The notes under the pieces: generated by a model
Told to the model about the DNA's origin: nothing
The model's database searches: none
Seen by the model: only the letters and a program-made list of their open reading frames with translations
Source: Mesorhizobium sp. B2-4-3
Lineage (GTDB): Bacteria; Pseudomonadota; Alphaproteobacteria; Rhizobiales; Rhizobiaceae
Length of the DNA: 64,000 bases
Direction of reading: 5' to 3'
Assembly: GCF_006442815.1 (NCBI RefSeq)
Contig: NZ_VFVL01000020.1
Coordinates: forward strand, 43,811 to 107,810
Part shown: one piece after another, positions 14,293 to 23,689 of the stretch
Layout of the letters: each line of letters begins with the position of its first letter
Position numbering within the stretch: position 1 is the first letter of the stretch
Translations under genes and position numbers: made by a program

Positions 14293-14377
14293 TGGTGGAG
14301 AGGGTTGGATTCGAACCAACGTAGGCTAAGCCAACGGATTTACAGTCCGTCCCCTTTAACCACTCGGGCACCTCTCC
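14293..14377 (-). tRNA. tRNA-Tyr (GTA anticodon)
   Basis: An 85-nt class II tRNA on the minus strand with a long variable arm. Acceptor GGAGAGG/CCTCTCC, discriminator A and encoded CCA. Anticodon loop CTGTAAA gives GUA. Tyr then Gly, followed further down by tuf and secE, repeats the order known from the E. coli tufB operon. Confidence 0.97.
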
Positions 14378-14576
14378 AGTCTGCCGCCGGAGCCATGCAA
14401 CGAGGCATTTTCGCCGATCCGGAGCCCGAGTAAGATCTTCTCCGAAATCAGCGAAGCGCCTTATGGCGGCAAGGCCGGTGGGTGTCAACCGGCGCGGCCA
14501 GGGTTTTTCGAGGATGTCCGGCATTCATTTCCCCAGCCCATATCCTTAGCCGGACGGGACGGGTATAGAGGCCGCC

Positions 14577-15440
14577 ATGAGCGACGATAAAAGCAACAAG
14601 TCCGGCACGCGCAAGGACACCCACTATGCCAAGCTTAGGCGCGCGCATCGCGACCAGAAGACGGGCGGGCCGCCGGCATTCCGGCCGCGCCAGCCGGTGC
14701 CGCCAGGCGAGGCCGCCGCCGACGGGCTGGTGCGGCTTTACGGCCTGCACACGGTGCGGGCCGCGCTCGACAATCCGCGCCGCAAGATCAGGACGATGCT
14801 GGTGACGCGCAACGCAGCCGAGCGGCTTTCGATCGGCGACCTTGCCGCCCTGCCCTTCAGGGCCGAGCTGGTCGAGCCGAAGGACATCGACAGGATCACC
14901 GGATCCGACGCCGTGCACCAGGGCGTGCTGATCGAGGCGGAGCCGCTCAAAGCCAAGCGCCTCGACGCCCTCGGCGACACAAAGCTGGTGCTGGTGCTGG
15001 ACCAGGTGACGGACCCGCACAATGTCGGCGCGATCCTTCGCTCCGCCGTCGCCTTCGGCGCCGGCGCGCTGATCACGACTGCCCGCCACAGCCCGCAGGA
15101 ATCCGGCGTGCTGGCCAAATCCGCGTCCGGCGCGCTGGAGCATATCGACCAGATCGAGGTGAAGAACCTCGCCGATGCGCTGGGTCAGTTGCACGAAGCC
15201 GGCTTCCAGACCATCGGGCTCGATTCCGAAGGGCCGGCCGAGCTCGAAAAGACCTTCGATGGCGAGAAGATCGCGCTTGTGCTGGGCGCCGAGGGCAAGG
15301 GCCTGCGCCAGAAGACCCGCGAGACCGTGGCCGCGCTCGCCCGCCTCGACATGCCTGGCGCCATCCGCTCGCTCAACGTGTCGAATGCGGCGGCGGTGAG
15401 CCTTTATGCGGCGAGGAAATTCATAGTGAGTAGTGAGTAG
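14577..15440 (+). CDS. rlmB: 23S rRNA (guanosine-2'-O-)-methyltransferase, TrmH family
   Basis: SpoU/TrmH-type 2'-O-methyltransferase, 287 residues, most like RlmB, which modifies G2251 in 23S rRNA. After a basic N-terminal tail (about residues 1-45) comes the substrate-binding domain with LVRLYGLHTVRAALDNPRRK, then the knotted SAM domain. Its motifs are VLDQVTDPHNVGAILRSA, LVLGAEGKGLR and IRSLNVSNAAAVSLY. The last residues (IVSSE, stop) are encoded by a GAGTAG-type repeat that forms an inverted repeat with the end of the convergent glxR. Family assignment is firm, the exact rRNA target less so. Confidence 0.92.
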   Translation: MSDDKSNKSGTRKDTHYAKLRRAHRDQKTGGPPAFRPRQPVPPGEAAADGLVRLYGLHTVRAALDNPRRKIRTMLVTRNAAERLSIGDLAALPFRAELVEPKDIDRITGSDAVHQGVLIEAEPLKAKRLDALGDTKLVLVLDQVTDPHNVGAILRSAVAFGAGALITTARHSPQESGVLAKSASGALEHIDQIEVKNLADALGQLHEAGFQTIGLDSEGPAELEKTFDGEKIALVLGAEGKGLRQKTRETVAALARLDMPGAIRSLNVSNAAAVSLYAARKFIVSSE

Positions 15441-15494
15441 GCTTTGACACCAATTCCCTACTGACTGCTGACTAATGACTAATAACTACTCACT
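15425..15494. repeat. GAGTAG-type inverted repeat between rlmB and glxR
   Basis: Arms AGTGAGTAGT (15425-15434) and ACTACTCACT (15485-15494) are perfect complements around a spacer containing further GACTGCTGACTAATGACTAA-type repeats. The stop codons of both convergent genes fall in the arms. It may serve as a two-way terminator, though no U-run is present. Confidence 0.75.
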
Positions 15495-16380
15495 TCTTAC
15501 CCACCTCATGTCCCGCCATCCGCTCCAGCGCCCTGACCAGCGCCGAGTGATCTTCGCTGGACCCGCCATTGGCGGCGCAGGAATTGAACAGCTGCTGTGT
15601 CGTTGAAGTGTTGGGCAGCGACACGCCCAGCGCCTTGGCGCCTTCCAGCGCCAGATTGAGGTCCTTCTGGTGCAACTCGATGCGGAAGCCGGGCGCGAAG
15701 GTGCGCTTGATCATGCGCTCGCCATGCACTTCGAGGATGCGCGAGGCGGCGAGCCCGCCCATCAACGCCTGCCTGACCTTGGCCGGATCGGCGCCGGCTT
15801 TGGAGGCGAAGACCAACGCTTCGCCGACCGCTTCGATGGTCAATGCCACGACGATCTGGTTGGCGATCTTGGTGGTCTGGCCGACGCCGTTCGGGCCGAC
15901 CAGCGTGATGTTCTTGCCCATCTTCTCGAACACCAGCTTTGCCCGTTCGAAGGCCTTCTCTTCGCCGCCGACCATGATGGTCAGCGAGGCCGCCTTGGCG
16001 CCGACCTCGCCGCCCGACACCGGCGCGTCGAGATAGTCGCAGCCGAGCTCGTTGATCTTCCTGGCGAATTCCTTGGTCGCGATCGGCGAGATCGAGCTCA
16101 TATCGATGACGAGCTTGCCCTTCGACAGACCAGCGGCGACGCCGTTCTCGCCGAACAGCACGTCGGCGACCTGCGGGGTGTCAGGCACCATGGTGATGAT
16201 GATGTCCGCGGCCTTGGCCACCGCGTTGTGGCCGGAAACGGTCTTCAGCCCCTTGGCGACGAGATCGGCCGGCGGCTTCGAGCGATGATCGCTGGCGACG
16301 ACCTTGTAGCCGGCGTCGAGAAGGTGTCCCGCCATTGGCGCGCCCATGATGCCGAGGCCGATGAAACCAATGGTTTCCAT
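15490..16380 (-). CDS. glxR: 2-hydroxy-3-oxopropionate (tartronate semialdehyde) reductase
   Basis: NAD(P)H-dependent reductase of the 3-hydroxyisobutyrate dehydrogenase family, 296 residues, reducing tartronate semialdehyde to D-glycerate. Visible motifs are the dinucleotide site GFIGLGIMGAPMAGHLLDAG (residues 4-23), the substrate loop DAPVSGGEVGA and the catalytic-Lys helix GQTTKIANQIVV. The ATG at 16380 starts METIGFIG; the open frame extends upstream but into sequence unlike the family. Third gene of gcl-hyi-glxR, 105 nt behind hyi. The pathway context decides between this and a general hydroxyisobutyrate dehydrogenase. Confidence 0.92.
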   Translation of the reverse strand: METIGFIGLGIMGAPMAGHLLDAGYKVVASDHRSKPPADLVAKGLKTVSGHNAVAKAADIIITMVPDTPQVADVLFGENGVAAGLSKGKLVIDMSSISPIATKEFARKINELGCDYLDAPVSGGEVGAKAASLTIMVGGEEKAFERAKLVFEKMGKNITLVGPNGVGQTTKIANQIVVALTIEAVGEALVFASKAGADPAKVRQALMGGLAASRILEVHGERMIKRTFAPGFRIELHQKDLNLALEGAKALGVSLPNTSTTQQLFNSCAANGGSSEDHSALVRALERMAGHEVGKK

Positions 16381-16485
16381 TTGTGTCTCCGTCAATTTAT
16401 CTAGGTCGCGTTCCTTCGCGCCCCCCTCTGGCCTGCCGGCCATCTCCCCCACGAGGGGGGAGATCAGCAGTTTCGTCGCCGGCTC

Positions 16486-17283
16486 TTAAGCCGCCGCACT
16501 GCCCTGCCCGGCGAATCCGCTGAACCAGCCGAGTCCGGCTTGCGTGCCGGCCTTCGGCTTGTATTCGGCGCCGATCCAGCCGGAATAGCCGAGGCGGTCG
16601 ATGTGGTCGTAGAGGAAAGGATAGTTGATCTCGCCCGTCCCCGGCTCGTGACGGCCGGGATTGTCCGCAAGCTGGATATGCGCGATGCGACCGAGGTTCG
16701 CCTCGATGGTACGGGCGAGATCCCCCTCCATGATCTGCATGTGATAGATGTCGTATTGCAAATAGATATTCTTCGAGCCGATGCGGTCGATCAGCGCCAG
16801 CGCCTGGTCGGAATAGTTCAGGAAGAAGCCAGGGATGTCGCGGGTGTTGATCGGTTCGATCAAGAGCCTGATGCCGGCCTGCTCCAGCTTCTCGGCCGCG
16901 AAGGCGAGATTGTCGGCAAAGACATTCTCCAACACCGCGCGGTCAGCCCCCTGCGGCGCGATGCCGGCCAGGCAGTTGATCTGCTCGCAGCCCAGCGCAT
17001 GGGCGTAGCTGATCGCCTTGGCGACGCCCTGGCGGAATTCCGGCACGCGGTCCGGCAGCACGGCAATGCCGCGCTCGCCCTTGCCCCAATCGCCGGCCGG
17101 CAGATTGAAGAGAACCTGGCTGAGGCCGTTCTTCTTCAGGCGCGCCGCGACGACGTCCGGGGCATGGTCATAGGGACCGATATATTCGACGCCCTTGAAG
17201 CCGGCGCGGGCGGCGGCATCGAAACGGTCGAGGAACTCGTGCTCGCCGAAGAGCATCGAGAGATTGGCTGAAAAACGCGGCAT
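16486..17283 (-). CDS. hyi: hydroxypyruvate isomerase
   Basis: TIM-barrel isomerase of the xylose-isomerase-like fold, 265 residues, interconverting hydroxypyruvate and tartronate semialdehyde. Family segments are MPRFSANLSMLFGEHEFLDR, the metal/acid-base region LIEPINTRDIPGFFL, LQYDIYHMQIMEGD and the late GEINYPFLYDHIDRLGYSGW plus IGAEYKP. It lies 27 nt behind gcl, so one mRNA is likely. E. coli Hyi is about 258 residues, so the length is normal. Confidence 0.94.
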   Translation of the reverse strand: MPRFSANLSMLFGEHEFLDRFDAAARAGFKGVEYIGPYDHAPDVVAARLKKNGLSQVLFNLPAGDWGKGERGIAVLPDRVPEFRQGVAKAISYAHALGCEQINCLAGIAPQGADRAVLENVFADNLAFAAEKLEQAGIRLLIEPINTRDIPGFFLNYSDQALALIDRIGSKNIYLQYDIYHMQIMEGDLARTIEANLGRIAHIQLADNPGRHEPGTGEINYPFLYDHIDRLGYSGWIGAEYKPKAGTQAGLGWFSGFAGQGSAAA

Positions 17284-17310
17284 TCTTTTTCTCCTTCTAT
17301 TCGCCGGGTC

Positions 17311-19092
<1,782 letters not shown>

Positions 19093-19152
19093 GACAAGCC
19101 TCCATTTCGTTGGTTGGCTTGACAATGACAGCGTGCCTTCGATTTTTCAATT

Positions 19153-19260
19153 TTTTCAGAATATTTTTTCATTTCTAGAAAACGGCTATTATCAATTGAT
19201 TTTTCTTCGCTTTTCGTTTTCCAGAAAATCTTTCCTCGCGACTACTGAAAAACTTTTTCA
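19153..19260. promoter_or_regulatory. gcl/iclR divergent operator region
   Basis: An AT-rich 194-nt divergent gap carries four related inverted repeats. They are TTTTCAGAAT (19153-19162), TTTCTAGAAA (19172-19181), TTTCCAGAAA (19218-19227) and the perfect TGAAAAA-C-TTTTTCA (19246-19260). The third and fourth have half-sites like the second. IclR-family repressors bind such TTTC/GAAA palindromes, so these are probable operators for the adjacent regulator; binding is inferred. Confidence 0.6.
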
Positions 19261-19286
19261 TTGCATCCGGTGTCAAATCGGCGAGA

Positions 19287-20117
19287 ATGCAGCCCATGGA
19301 AACGACGGAAAAACGCCAACGCGGCCGGCCACGCGCCTTCAACGGCCCATCCGAAGCGGCGTCGGTGCAGTCGCTCGACCGGGCGCTGCGGATTCTCGCG
19401 ATCGTCGCCGAGGCCAGCGGCTTGTCGCTCAGCGAGATCGCGGCGCAAAGCGGCATCGCCGCCTCCACCGCCTATCGCATGCTGACGACGCTGGAGAACC
19501 ACGGCATGGTCGAGTTCGATACGACCGACCAGCTCTGGTCCGTCGGCGTCGAGACCTACCGCATGGGCGCGGCCTTCCTGCGCAGGCGCAAGCTCGTCGA
19601 CCGCGCCCGTATCGTCATGCAGGAATTGATGGAAAAGACCGGCGAGACCGCCAATCTCGGCGTCGCCGAGGACGATTGCGTCGTCTTCGTCAGCCAGGTC
19701 GAGACGCACCAGGCGATCCGGGCCTTTTTTCGGCCGGGCACCCGCAGCCCCTTTCATGCTTCCGGAATCGGCAAGGCGGTGCTGGCGCATCTCGAGCCGG
19801 AACGGGTGGCGGCCATCCTGCGCAAGGCGGGCCTGCAGCGCTACACCGACAAGACGCTCTCCGACATTTCCGCGCTGGCCCATGATCTCGCCGTTATCAA
19901 GCATCGCGGCTGGTCGGTCGACGACGAGGAGCGCCATCCCGGCATGCGCTGCGTGGCCGCCGCCATTTTCAACGAGTTCGGCGAGCCTATCGGCGGCGTT
20001 TCGGTGTCCGGACCGACGGTGCGAGTGACGCCCGAGCGGCTGGCCGAGATCGGTCCGCTGGTGCGCGAGGCCGCGGTCGAGGTGACGAAGATGATCGGGG
20101 GCGTCAAAGCGTTCTGA
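19287..20117 (+). CDS. IclR-family transcriptional regulator of the gcl operon
   Basis: A 276-residue regulator with an N-terminal winged helix-turn-helix (about residues 28-90: VQSLDRALRILAIVAEASGL, LSEIAAQSGIAASTAYRMLT). The C-terminal IclR effector domain (about 100-270) includes FFRPGTRSPFHASGIGKAVL and DDEERHPGMRCVAAAIF. IclR relatives next to gcl (AllR/GclR type) respond to glyoxylate or allantoin, and the divergent layout supports control of gcl-hyi-glxR. Its stop codon is directly followed by the stop codon of the convergent gene at 20118. Confidence 0.9.
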   Translation: MQPMETTEKRQRGRPRAFNGPSEAASVQSLDRALRILAIVAEASGLSLSEIAAQSGIAASTAYRMLTTLENHGMVEFDTTDQLWSVGVETYRMGAAFLRRRKLVDRARIVMQELMEKTGETANLGVAEDDCVVFVSQVETHQAIRAFFRPGTRSPFHASGIGKAVLAHLEPERVAAILRKAGLQRYTDKTLSDISALAHDLAVIKHRGWSVDDEERHPGMRCVAAAIFNEFGEPIGGVSVSGPTVRVTPERLAEIGPLVREAAVEVTKMIGGVKAF

Positions 20118-20477
20118 CTAGGAAACGCCCGGCAAAGCGCTCTTTGCCGATATGTCGAAGAAATCGAGCAGGATGGCCAGGCCGACGCCACAGGCCGCCA
20201 GGATGAGGCCGGCGATGAATATCCGACTGGCGCGGTCGTGAATGCTGCGCTGCAGGGATTTGATGTCGAGCAGAATGGCCAGCGCCCGGATCTGCAGCGC
20301 AATGCCGACCAGGATCGGCAGGACGGCAATCAGATGGTAGGTCTGCCATGGGATCGGGTTGGCCGCCCAATGGGTGATGAAGCCCAGCGAGAACGCCAGC
20401 AGGATGCCGACGATGGTGATGGTGCCGTTGCGGAAAACCGGTTCGACCCGTTCTTCCTTGGGATCCTGATTGTCCAA
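20118..20477 (-). CDS. small four-span membrane protein, unknown function
   Basis: A 119-residue protein not recognised as a named family. A charged N-terminus (DNQDPKEERVEP) precedes hydrophobic segments about residues 20-38, 47-70 and 88-108, ending FDISAKSALPGVS. It may have three or four spans. The gene ends base-to-base against the IclR gene and is preceded by 157 nt up to the lipoprotein gene in the other direction. No partner suggests a role. Confidence 0.7.
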   Translation of the reverse strand: MDNQDPKEERVEPVFRNGTITIVGILLAFSLGFITHWAANPIPWQTYHLIAVLPILVGIALQIRALAILLDIKSLQRSIHDRASRIFIAGLILAACGVGLAILLDFFDISAKSALPGVS

Positions 20478-20634
20478 GCCACCCTCCCCTCGATTGCCGT
20501 CAAAGCCAGACTAAACGCTTGCAAAATCGCTGTACATCGTTGGTTGCTCGGCAGGAACGGACCGGCCATGGCCAGTTCGGGAGCTGGACTTGACCGTCTT
20601 GCCGGGGCGTTGGCATGCATGCGAAAGGGCACGG

Positions 20635-21054
20635 ATGCGGAAAACAGCTTATCTCCTATCCGCCGCTTCACTTTGCGGATGCGTGGCGACGACACCGCCG
20701 CCGGCAGCACCCGTCGGCAGCCCCAGCAGCAACCCACAGGTCGATCCTATTCCAATCTCGCTGGCCCTGGAGGAAATCATCGCAGCCGGCGTCCGCCAGC
20801 ACCTGAAAAACCCCCTCGCCGCAAAGTTCGGAACGATGCTCGCCGGAGAGCGCACGCTGAACGGCCGCGACGAGACCGTTGTGTGCGGCTATGTGGACGA
20901 CAAGGACTCTCCCGGCGGCAGCGAAGCGTTCATCGGCAAGATCTATCCCGATGCCGGAAACAGTTTTGAACTCGTCGCGATAAACGACGCTTCAGTCAGC
21001 GGCGCCTGCCGCATGGCGGGATTGGCGTTGCCCGAGCTGAAACCCAGTTCCTAA
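20635..21054 (+). CDS. small putative lipoprotein
   Basis: A 139-residue exported protein. MRKTAYLLSAASLCGC gives a short hydrophobic stretch and a plausible though non-ideal lipobox (LCGC), with a Pro/Ser-rich linker behind it (TTPPPAAPVGSPSSNPQ). The folded part, about residues 40-135, has VRQHLKNPLAAKFGTMLAGE and VVCGYVDDKDSPGGSEAFIG, a pattern seen in small rhizobial proteins of unknown function. The start is the ATG at 20635; the open frame begins at 20590. A 12-bp hairpin lies downstream at 21113-21138. Confidence 0.75.
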   Translation: MRKTAYLLSAASLCGCVATTPPPAAPVGSPSSNPQVDPIPISLALEEIIAAGVRQHLKNPLAAKFGTMLAGERTLNGRDETVVCGYVDDKDSPGGSEAFIGKIYPDAGNSFELVAINDASVSGACRMAGLALPELKPSS

Positions 21055-21112
21055 GAACGTTGTCTGCCTCATATCAAACCAATCAGGCGGATGCGTAGCG
21101 CTCGAACGCAAG

Positions 21113-21138
21113 AAGAGGGGCTGCGTGCAGCCCCTCTT
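21113..21138. terminator. hairpin between convergent lipoprotein and BA14K genes
   Basis: A perfect 12-bp stem (AAGAGGGGCTGC/GCAGCCCCTCTT) with a 2-nt loop. There is no long U-run on either side, so it may be a two-way transcription end or mRNA-stabilising hairpin. Confidence 0.6.
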
Positions 21139-21162
21139 GCCTGTCGTTGATTTAGCCCCCTC

Positions 21163-21471
21163 TCAGAGCCGGCAATAGCGCGGACCGTCATAGCTCATAT
21201 AGGTGTCGGAGCGCTCGTCGTAGCTGGCGTAGCGGGCGTAGCAGCGGCGGACGTGGATCGAGTCGTAGCCGTCGTCCTCGACATAGACCGTACGGGGCTG
21301 CTGGGCGAGCAGGCTGCCGAGCACGAAACCGCCGACGCCGGCGGCGATGCCGATGCCGAGCTCGCGGCGGTGATGATGGTCGTGGGCGGCCGAAGGCTGG
21401 ACGGTGCCGACGAGCGAGCCGGCGGCGACGGTGGTGGCGATGAGGCCGGAAACGATGGTGCGCTTGAACAT
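21163..21471 (-). CDS. BA14K-family exported protein
   Basis: A 102-residue secreted protein. Signal peptide FKRTIVSGLIATTVAAGSLV, then a short His patch (AHDHHHRRE), a hydrophobic glycine-rich stretch (GIGIAAGVGGFVLGSLLAQ) and the BA14K-type C-terminus CYARYASYDERSDTYMSYDG. The Brucella member is a lectin-like immunoreactive protein; function here is unknown. ATG 21471 follows an AGGAGATCGTC ribosome-binding site. The 5' leader and signal peptide resemble those of the neighbouring gene 21673-21873, suggesting a duplication. Confidence 0.82.
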   Translation of the reverse strand: MFKRTIVSGLIATTVAAGSLVGTVQPSAAHDHHHRRELGIGIAAGVGGFVLGSLLAQQPRTVYVEDDGYDSIHVRRCYARYASYDERSDTYMSYDGPRYCRL

Positions 21472-21495
21472 GACGATCTCCTGGGTTTCGTTGGA

Positions 21496-21514
21496 GAGGC
21501 GAACCATCCGCCTC
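21496..21514 (-). promoter_or_regulatory. leader hairpin upstream of the BA14K gene
   Basis: On the minus strand GAGGCG-N7-CGCCTC forms a 6-bp stem whose loop contains ATGG, just before the AGGAGATC ribosome-binding site. The same element precedes 21673-21873. Confidence 0.5.
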
Positions 21515-21624
21515 TTGATCATGGGTCGCGGCCGGCCGAAAAAAGGTTCGAAGATTTTTCGATATTTTTTCGCCGGCGGTTCTGCCGGGCTTCCGTTCGT
21601 AGGCCGGCTCGGTCCCCGGAACGC

Positions 21625-21651
21625 AAAAAGGGCGGCCCCGAGGCCGCCCTT
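21625..21651 (-). terminator. Rho-independent terminator of the His-rich gene
   Basis: On the minus strand GGGCGGCC/GGCCGCCC with a 4-nt loop is followed by CTTTTTGC, about 22 nt after the stop codon at 21673. Confidence 0.85.
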
Positions 21652-21672
21652 CGAAGACAAATGGTCTTCTCG

Positions 21673-21873
21673 TCAAAGGAAGATGATCACCTTGCCGTGG
21701 TGGTGATGGTGATGATGATTGTGGTGCCACCACCACCAGGGCTTGCCGTGATGATTGTGGTGATGATGATGGTGATGATTGCCATGGGCCGAGGACGTCT
21801 GAACCGTGGCGGCCAGCGCGCCGGTGGCGACGAAAACGGCGACGAGGCCTGACGTAAACGTACGCTTCAACAT
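21673..21873 (-). CDS. small secreted His/Trp-rich peptide
   Basis: A 66-residue product. Residues 1-29 form a signal peptide (LKRTFTSGLVAVFVATGALA, cleavage near SSA-H). The mature part of about 37 residues contains 19 His, in two blocks of seven consecutive His, separated by KPWWWWHHN, and ends GKVIIFL. Such density of His suggests binding of Ni, Zn or Cu in the periplasm, but no family is recognised. An AGGAGATCATC site precedes the ATG and a terminator follows. Leader and signal peptide match the BA14K gene beside it. Confidence 0.75.
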   Translation of the reverse strand: MLKRTFTSGLVAVFVATGALAATVQTSSAHGNHHHHHHHNHHGKPWWWWHHNHHHHHHHGKVIIFL

Positions 21874-21896
21874 GATGATCTCCTGGATCCTTGATC

Positions 21897-21914
21897 GAGG
21901 CGACCATTCGCCTC
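21897..21914 (-). promoter_or_regulatory. leader hairpin upstream of the His-rich gene
   Basis: On the minus strand GAGGCG-N6-CGCCTC, loop AATGGT, placed about 25 nt before the start codon. Counterpart of 21496-21514. Confidence 0.5.
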
Positions 21915-21959
21915 TCGGGAGATCAGTCGTGGCGAAGCAGCAAAAGGTTCGAGAAATTG

Positions 21960-22050
21960 AGCGAATAGAGAGTAGCGAATGGTGAGTAGGGAAAAGATAG
22001 CGTGCGCTGAACCCAAATCCCTATTCGCTATTCGCTACTCTCTATTCGCT
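21960..22050. repeat. long inverted repeat of GAATAG/GAGTAG type
   Basis: Perfect 21-bp arms (21960-21980 and 22030-22050) built from GCGAATAGAGAGTAGCGAAT units enclose a 49-nt loop. It lies 5 nt beyond the stop of 22056-22223 and upstream of the His-rich gene. Related in composition to 15425-15494. Confidence 0.85.
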
Positions 22051-22055
22051 GCCTT

Positions 22056-22223
22056 TCACCCCATCCCCGTGACATGCCTCAGCCAGAAGGCCAGCACGAT
22101 GAAGCCGATGAAGGTGGCGACGCCGGTCCAGTCGATGTTGGCCTTCTTCAGATCGCCGATGACCTTTACCAGGAGAAGCCAGGTCACGACGATGAGCGGC
22201 AGGATGATGACGAATCTGATCAT
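22056..22223 (-). CDS. small two-span membrane protein, unknown function
   Basis: A 55-residue protein from the ATG at 22223 (MIRFVIILPLIVVTWLLLVK). Two hydrophobic helices (about residues 2-20 and 31-50) flank the charged IGDLKKANIDW segment; it ends RHVTGMG. An upstream in-frame ATG at 22250 would add nine polar residues. No family or partner was recognised. Confidence 0.6.
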   Translation of the reverse strand: MIRFVIILPLIVVTWLLLVKVIGDLKKANIDWTGVATFIGFIVLAFWLRHVTGMG

Positions 22224-22372
22224 GCGGCACCCGGTTCGATGCGATTGCACCTGGACAGGATGTAGGAAGCGGCGCGACGCTTTTCAGCATGCAGGCTCTG
22301 CGGCGATCCATTAGCAACCCAAAATGGAGTTTTGTCTTTACTGGCGCACGAAATATGCTACCGGAGCGCCAT

Positions 22373-22448
22373 GCCCTTGTAGCTCAGCTGGTAGAGCAGC
22401 GGTTTTGTAAACCGAAGGTCGCGGGTTCGATTCCTGCCGGGGGCACCA
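22373..22448 (+). tRNA. tRNA-Thr (TGT anticodon)
   Basis: A 76-nt tRNA. The acceptor GCCCTTG pairs with CGGGGGC through two G-T pairs; discriminator A and encoded CCA. D-arm TAGCTCAGCTGGTAGAGC, anticodon loop TTTGTAA (UGU), T-loop GGTTCGATTC. A less GC-rich region with no clear gene follows directly. Confidence 0.96.
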
Positions 22449-22904
22449 GAAAGTCAGTCTTCCGGTCTTCCCCGCAAATCTAAGTGCGGCACTTGAGGTG
22501 GCAGGCTCGTTCAATCGCCTAACACTTTGGAAGCCGCTATCTTTTTCAACGCCGTGTTTGAGGGCTATACGCAGGGGTAATGTGCCGCTCTAGCCAAGCC
22601 CACGGCTTGTGGCACTCGGGCAAATCATCAAGCGAAACGCAACAGGTTTTGGACGATTTTGTTCCGCTCGCCTAATATTTTCAATTCCCCGGCGTATCTA
22701 CTGGCGTTCCGCATTGGCCACAGGGGGCAAAACATACCGCGCCTTAAGCGATGCGAAATCCGGCAGGCAAAGTTTGGCATGCAAGCGAGCCGTCGTTGCT
22801 AATCGGCCGTCGGAAGCCTACGCTTTCGATATCGGCCGCCAGACACGTACGGATGCAGCCGACAGTGAGAGGAAAGTGCTCTTGCCCGCAACGGGAGAAG
22901 AGCC
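22449..22904. other. gene-free region downstream of tRNA-Thr
   Basis: 456 nt with visibly lower GC than the surroundings. Open frames exist but have no family resemblance or ribosome-binding site. It contains one copy of a 14-bp sequence (22625-22638) repeated exactly at 24407-24420. Confidence 0.6.
22625..22638 (+). repeat. 14-bp direct repeat, left copy
   Basis: TCATCAAGCGAAAC, identical to 24407-24420. The pair bounds a 1.8-kb block with the Crp/Fnr gene and three small genes. Possible attachment or target-site duplication. Confidence 0.5.
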
Positions 22905-23606
22905 ATGCCTCAATCCACTTTTCGCAATCACGTACTGAAATCCATCGCCCCTGATGATTTCGCACTCTTGCAGCCGTCGATACATCACGTCGAACTAGGC
23001 ATCAAAGATCAGTTAGAGGTCCGATATCAGCCGATAGAGCAGGTGTATTTTCCCGAGACGGGGATCGCTTCGGTAGTCGCTGCCATGACTGGAGGGCGAC
23101 AAAGCGAAGTCGGCATCATCGGCCACGATGGTATGACGGGTGTTACGGTCATTCTCGGCCAGGAGAGTTCTCCCAACGAGACCTACATTCAGATCGCTGG
23201 CCAGGGCTGGTGCCTGCCGGTTGAAAATCTTCGCGCGGCCCTCGCAAAAAGCCCGACCCTTGGCCGATCGTTGCTTCGATATGCCAACGCCTTCCTCATC
23301 CAGGCCTCCCGGACCGCGCTGGTCAACGGCCACTCGAAGATCGAGGAGCGACTGGCTCGGTGGCTGCTCATGGTCCACGATCGCTCTTCAGGAAGCAGGA
23401 TTTACCTGACGCACGAATTTCTGGCGACCATGCTTGGCGCCCGGCGCCCAGGGGTCACAACGGCCCTGCAAATGCTTGAATATCGGGGGCTGGTCCAGGC
23501 CAGACGTGGCGAGATCACGATCGTCGATCGCAGCGGACTGATAAAGCTCACACACGGTGCCTATGGCGAGGAAGAGCAACGCCATTTCGGCATTGTCTCC
23601 GGCTGA
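22905..23606 (+). CDS. Crp/Fnr-family transcriptional regulator
   Basis: A 233-residue regulator. The N-terminal cyclic-nucleotide-binding-like barrel (about residues 20-120) contains VYFPETGIASVVAAMTGGRQ and EVGIIGHDGMTGVTVILG. The C-terminal winged helix (about 160-220) carries IYLTHEFLATMLGARRPGVT and ALQMLEYRGLVQARRGEITI. The Cys cluster of oxygen-sensing FNR is absent, and the strict cAMP-contact residues of Crp are not seen, so the signal is unknown. A GGGAGAAGAG site precedes the ATG. Three small co-oriented genes follow, which it may control. Confidence 0.9.
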   Translation: MPQSTFRNHVLKSIAPDDFALLQPSIHHVELGIKDQLEVRYQPIEQVYFPETGIASVVAAMTGGRQSEVGIIGHDGMTGVTVILGQESSPNETYIQIAGQGWCLPVENLRAALAKSPTLGRSLLRYANAFLIQASRTALVNGHSKIEERLARWLLMVHDRSSGSRIYLTHEFLATMLGARRPGVTTALQMLEYRGLVQARRGEITIVDRSGLIKLTHGAYGEEEQRHFGIVSG

Positions 23607-23689
23607 TTGTCCGGAAGCGTACATATGCTTGATGGTCGCTGAAAATAGGGCGTAAATCACGTTGGTTTGGGTTCAGGGAGGAACTCGCA

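Noticed and set aside
19153..19260. T-rich stretches as a terminator for gcl or the IclR gene
   Set aside because: They lie between two divergent gene starts, so operator/promoter function fits better than termination.
22609..22938. 109-codon frame between tRNA-Thr and the Crp/Fnr gene
   Set aside because: No ribosome-binding site, no domain, and it overlaps the start of the Crp/Fnr gene in another frame.
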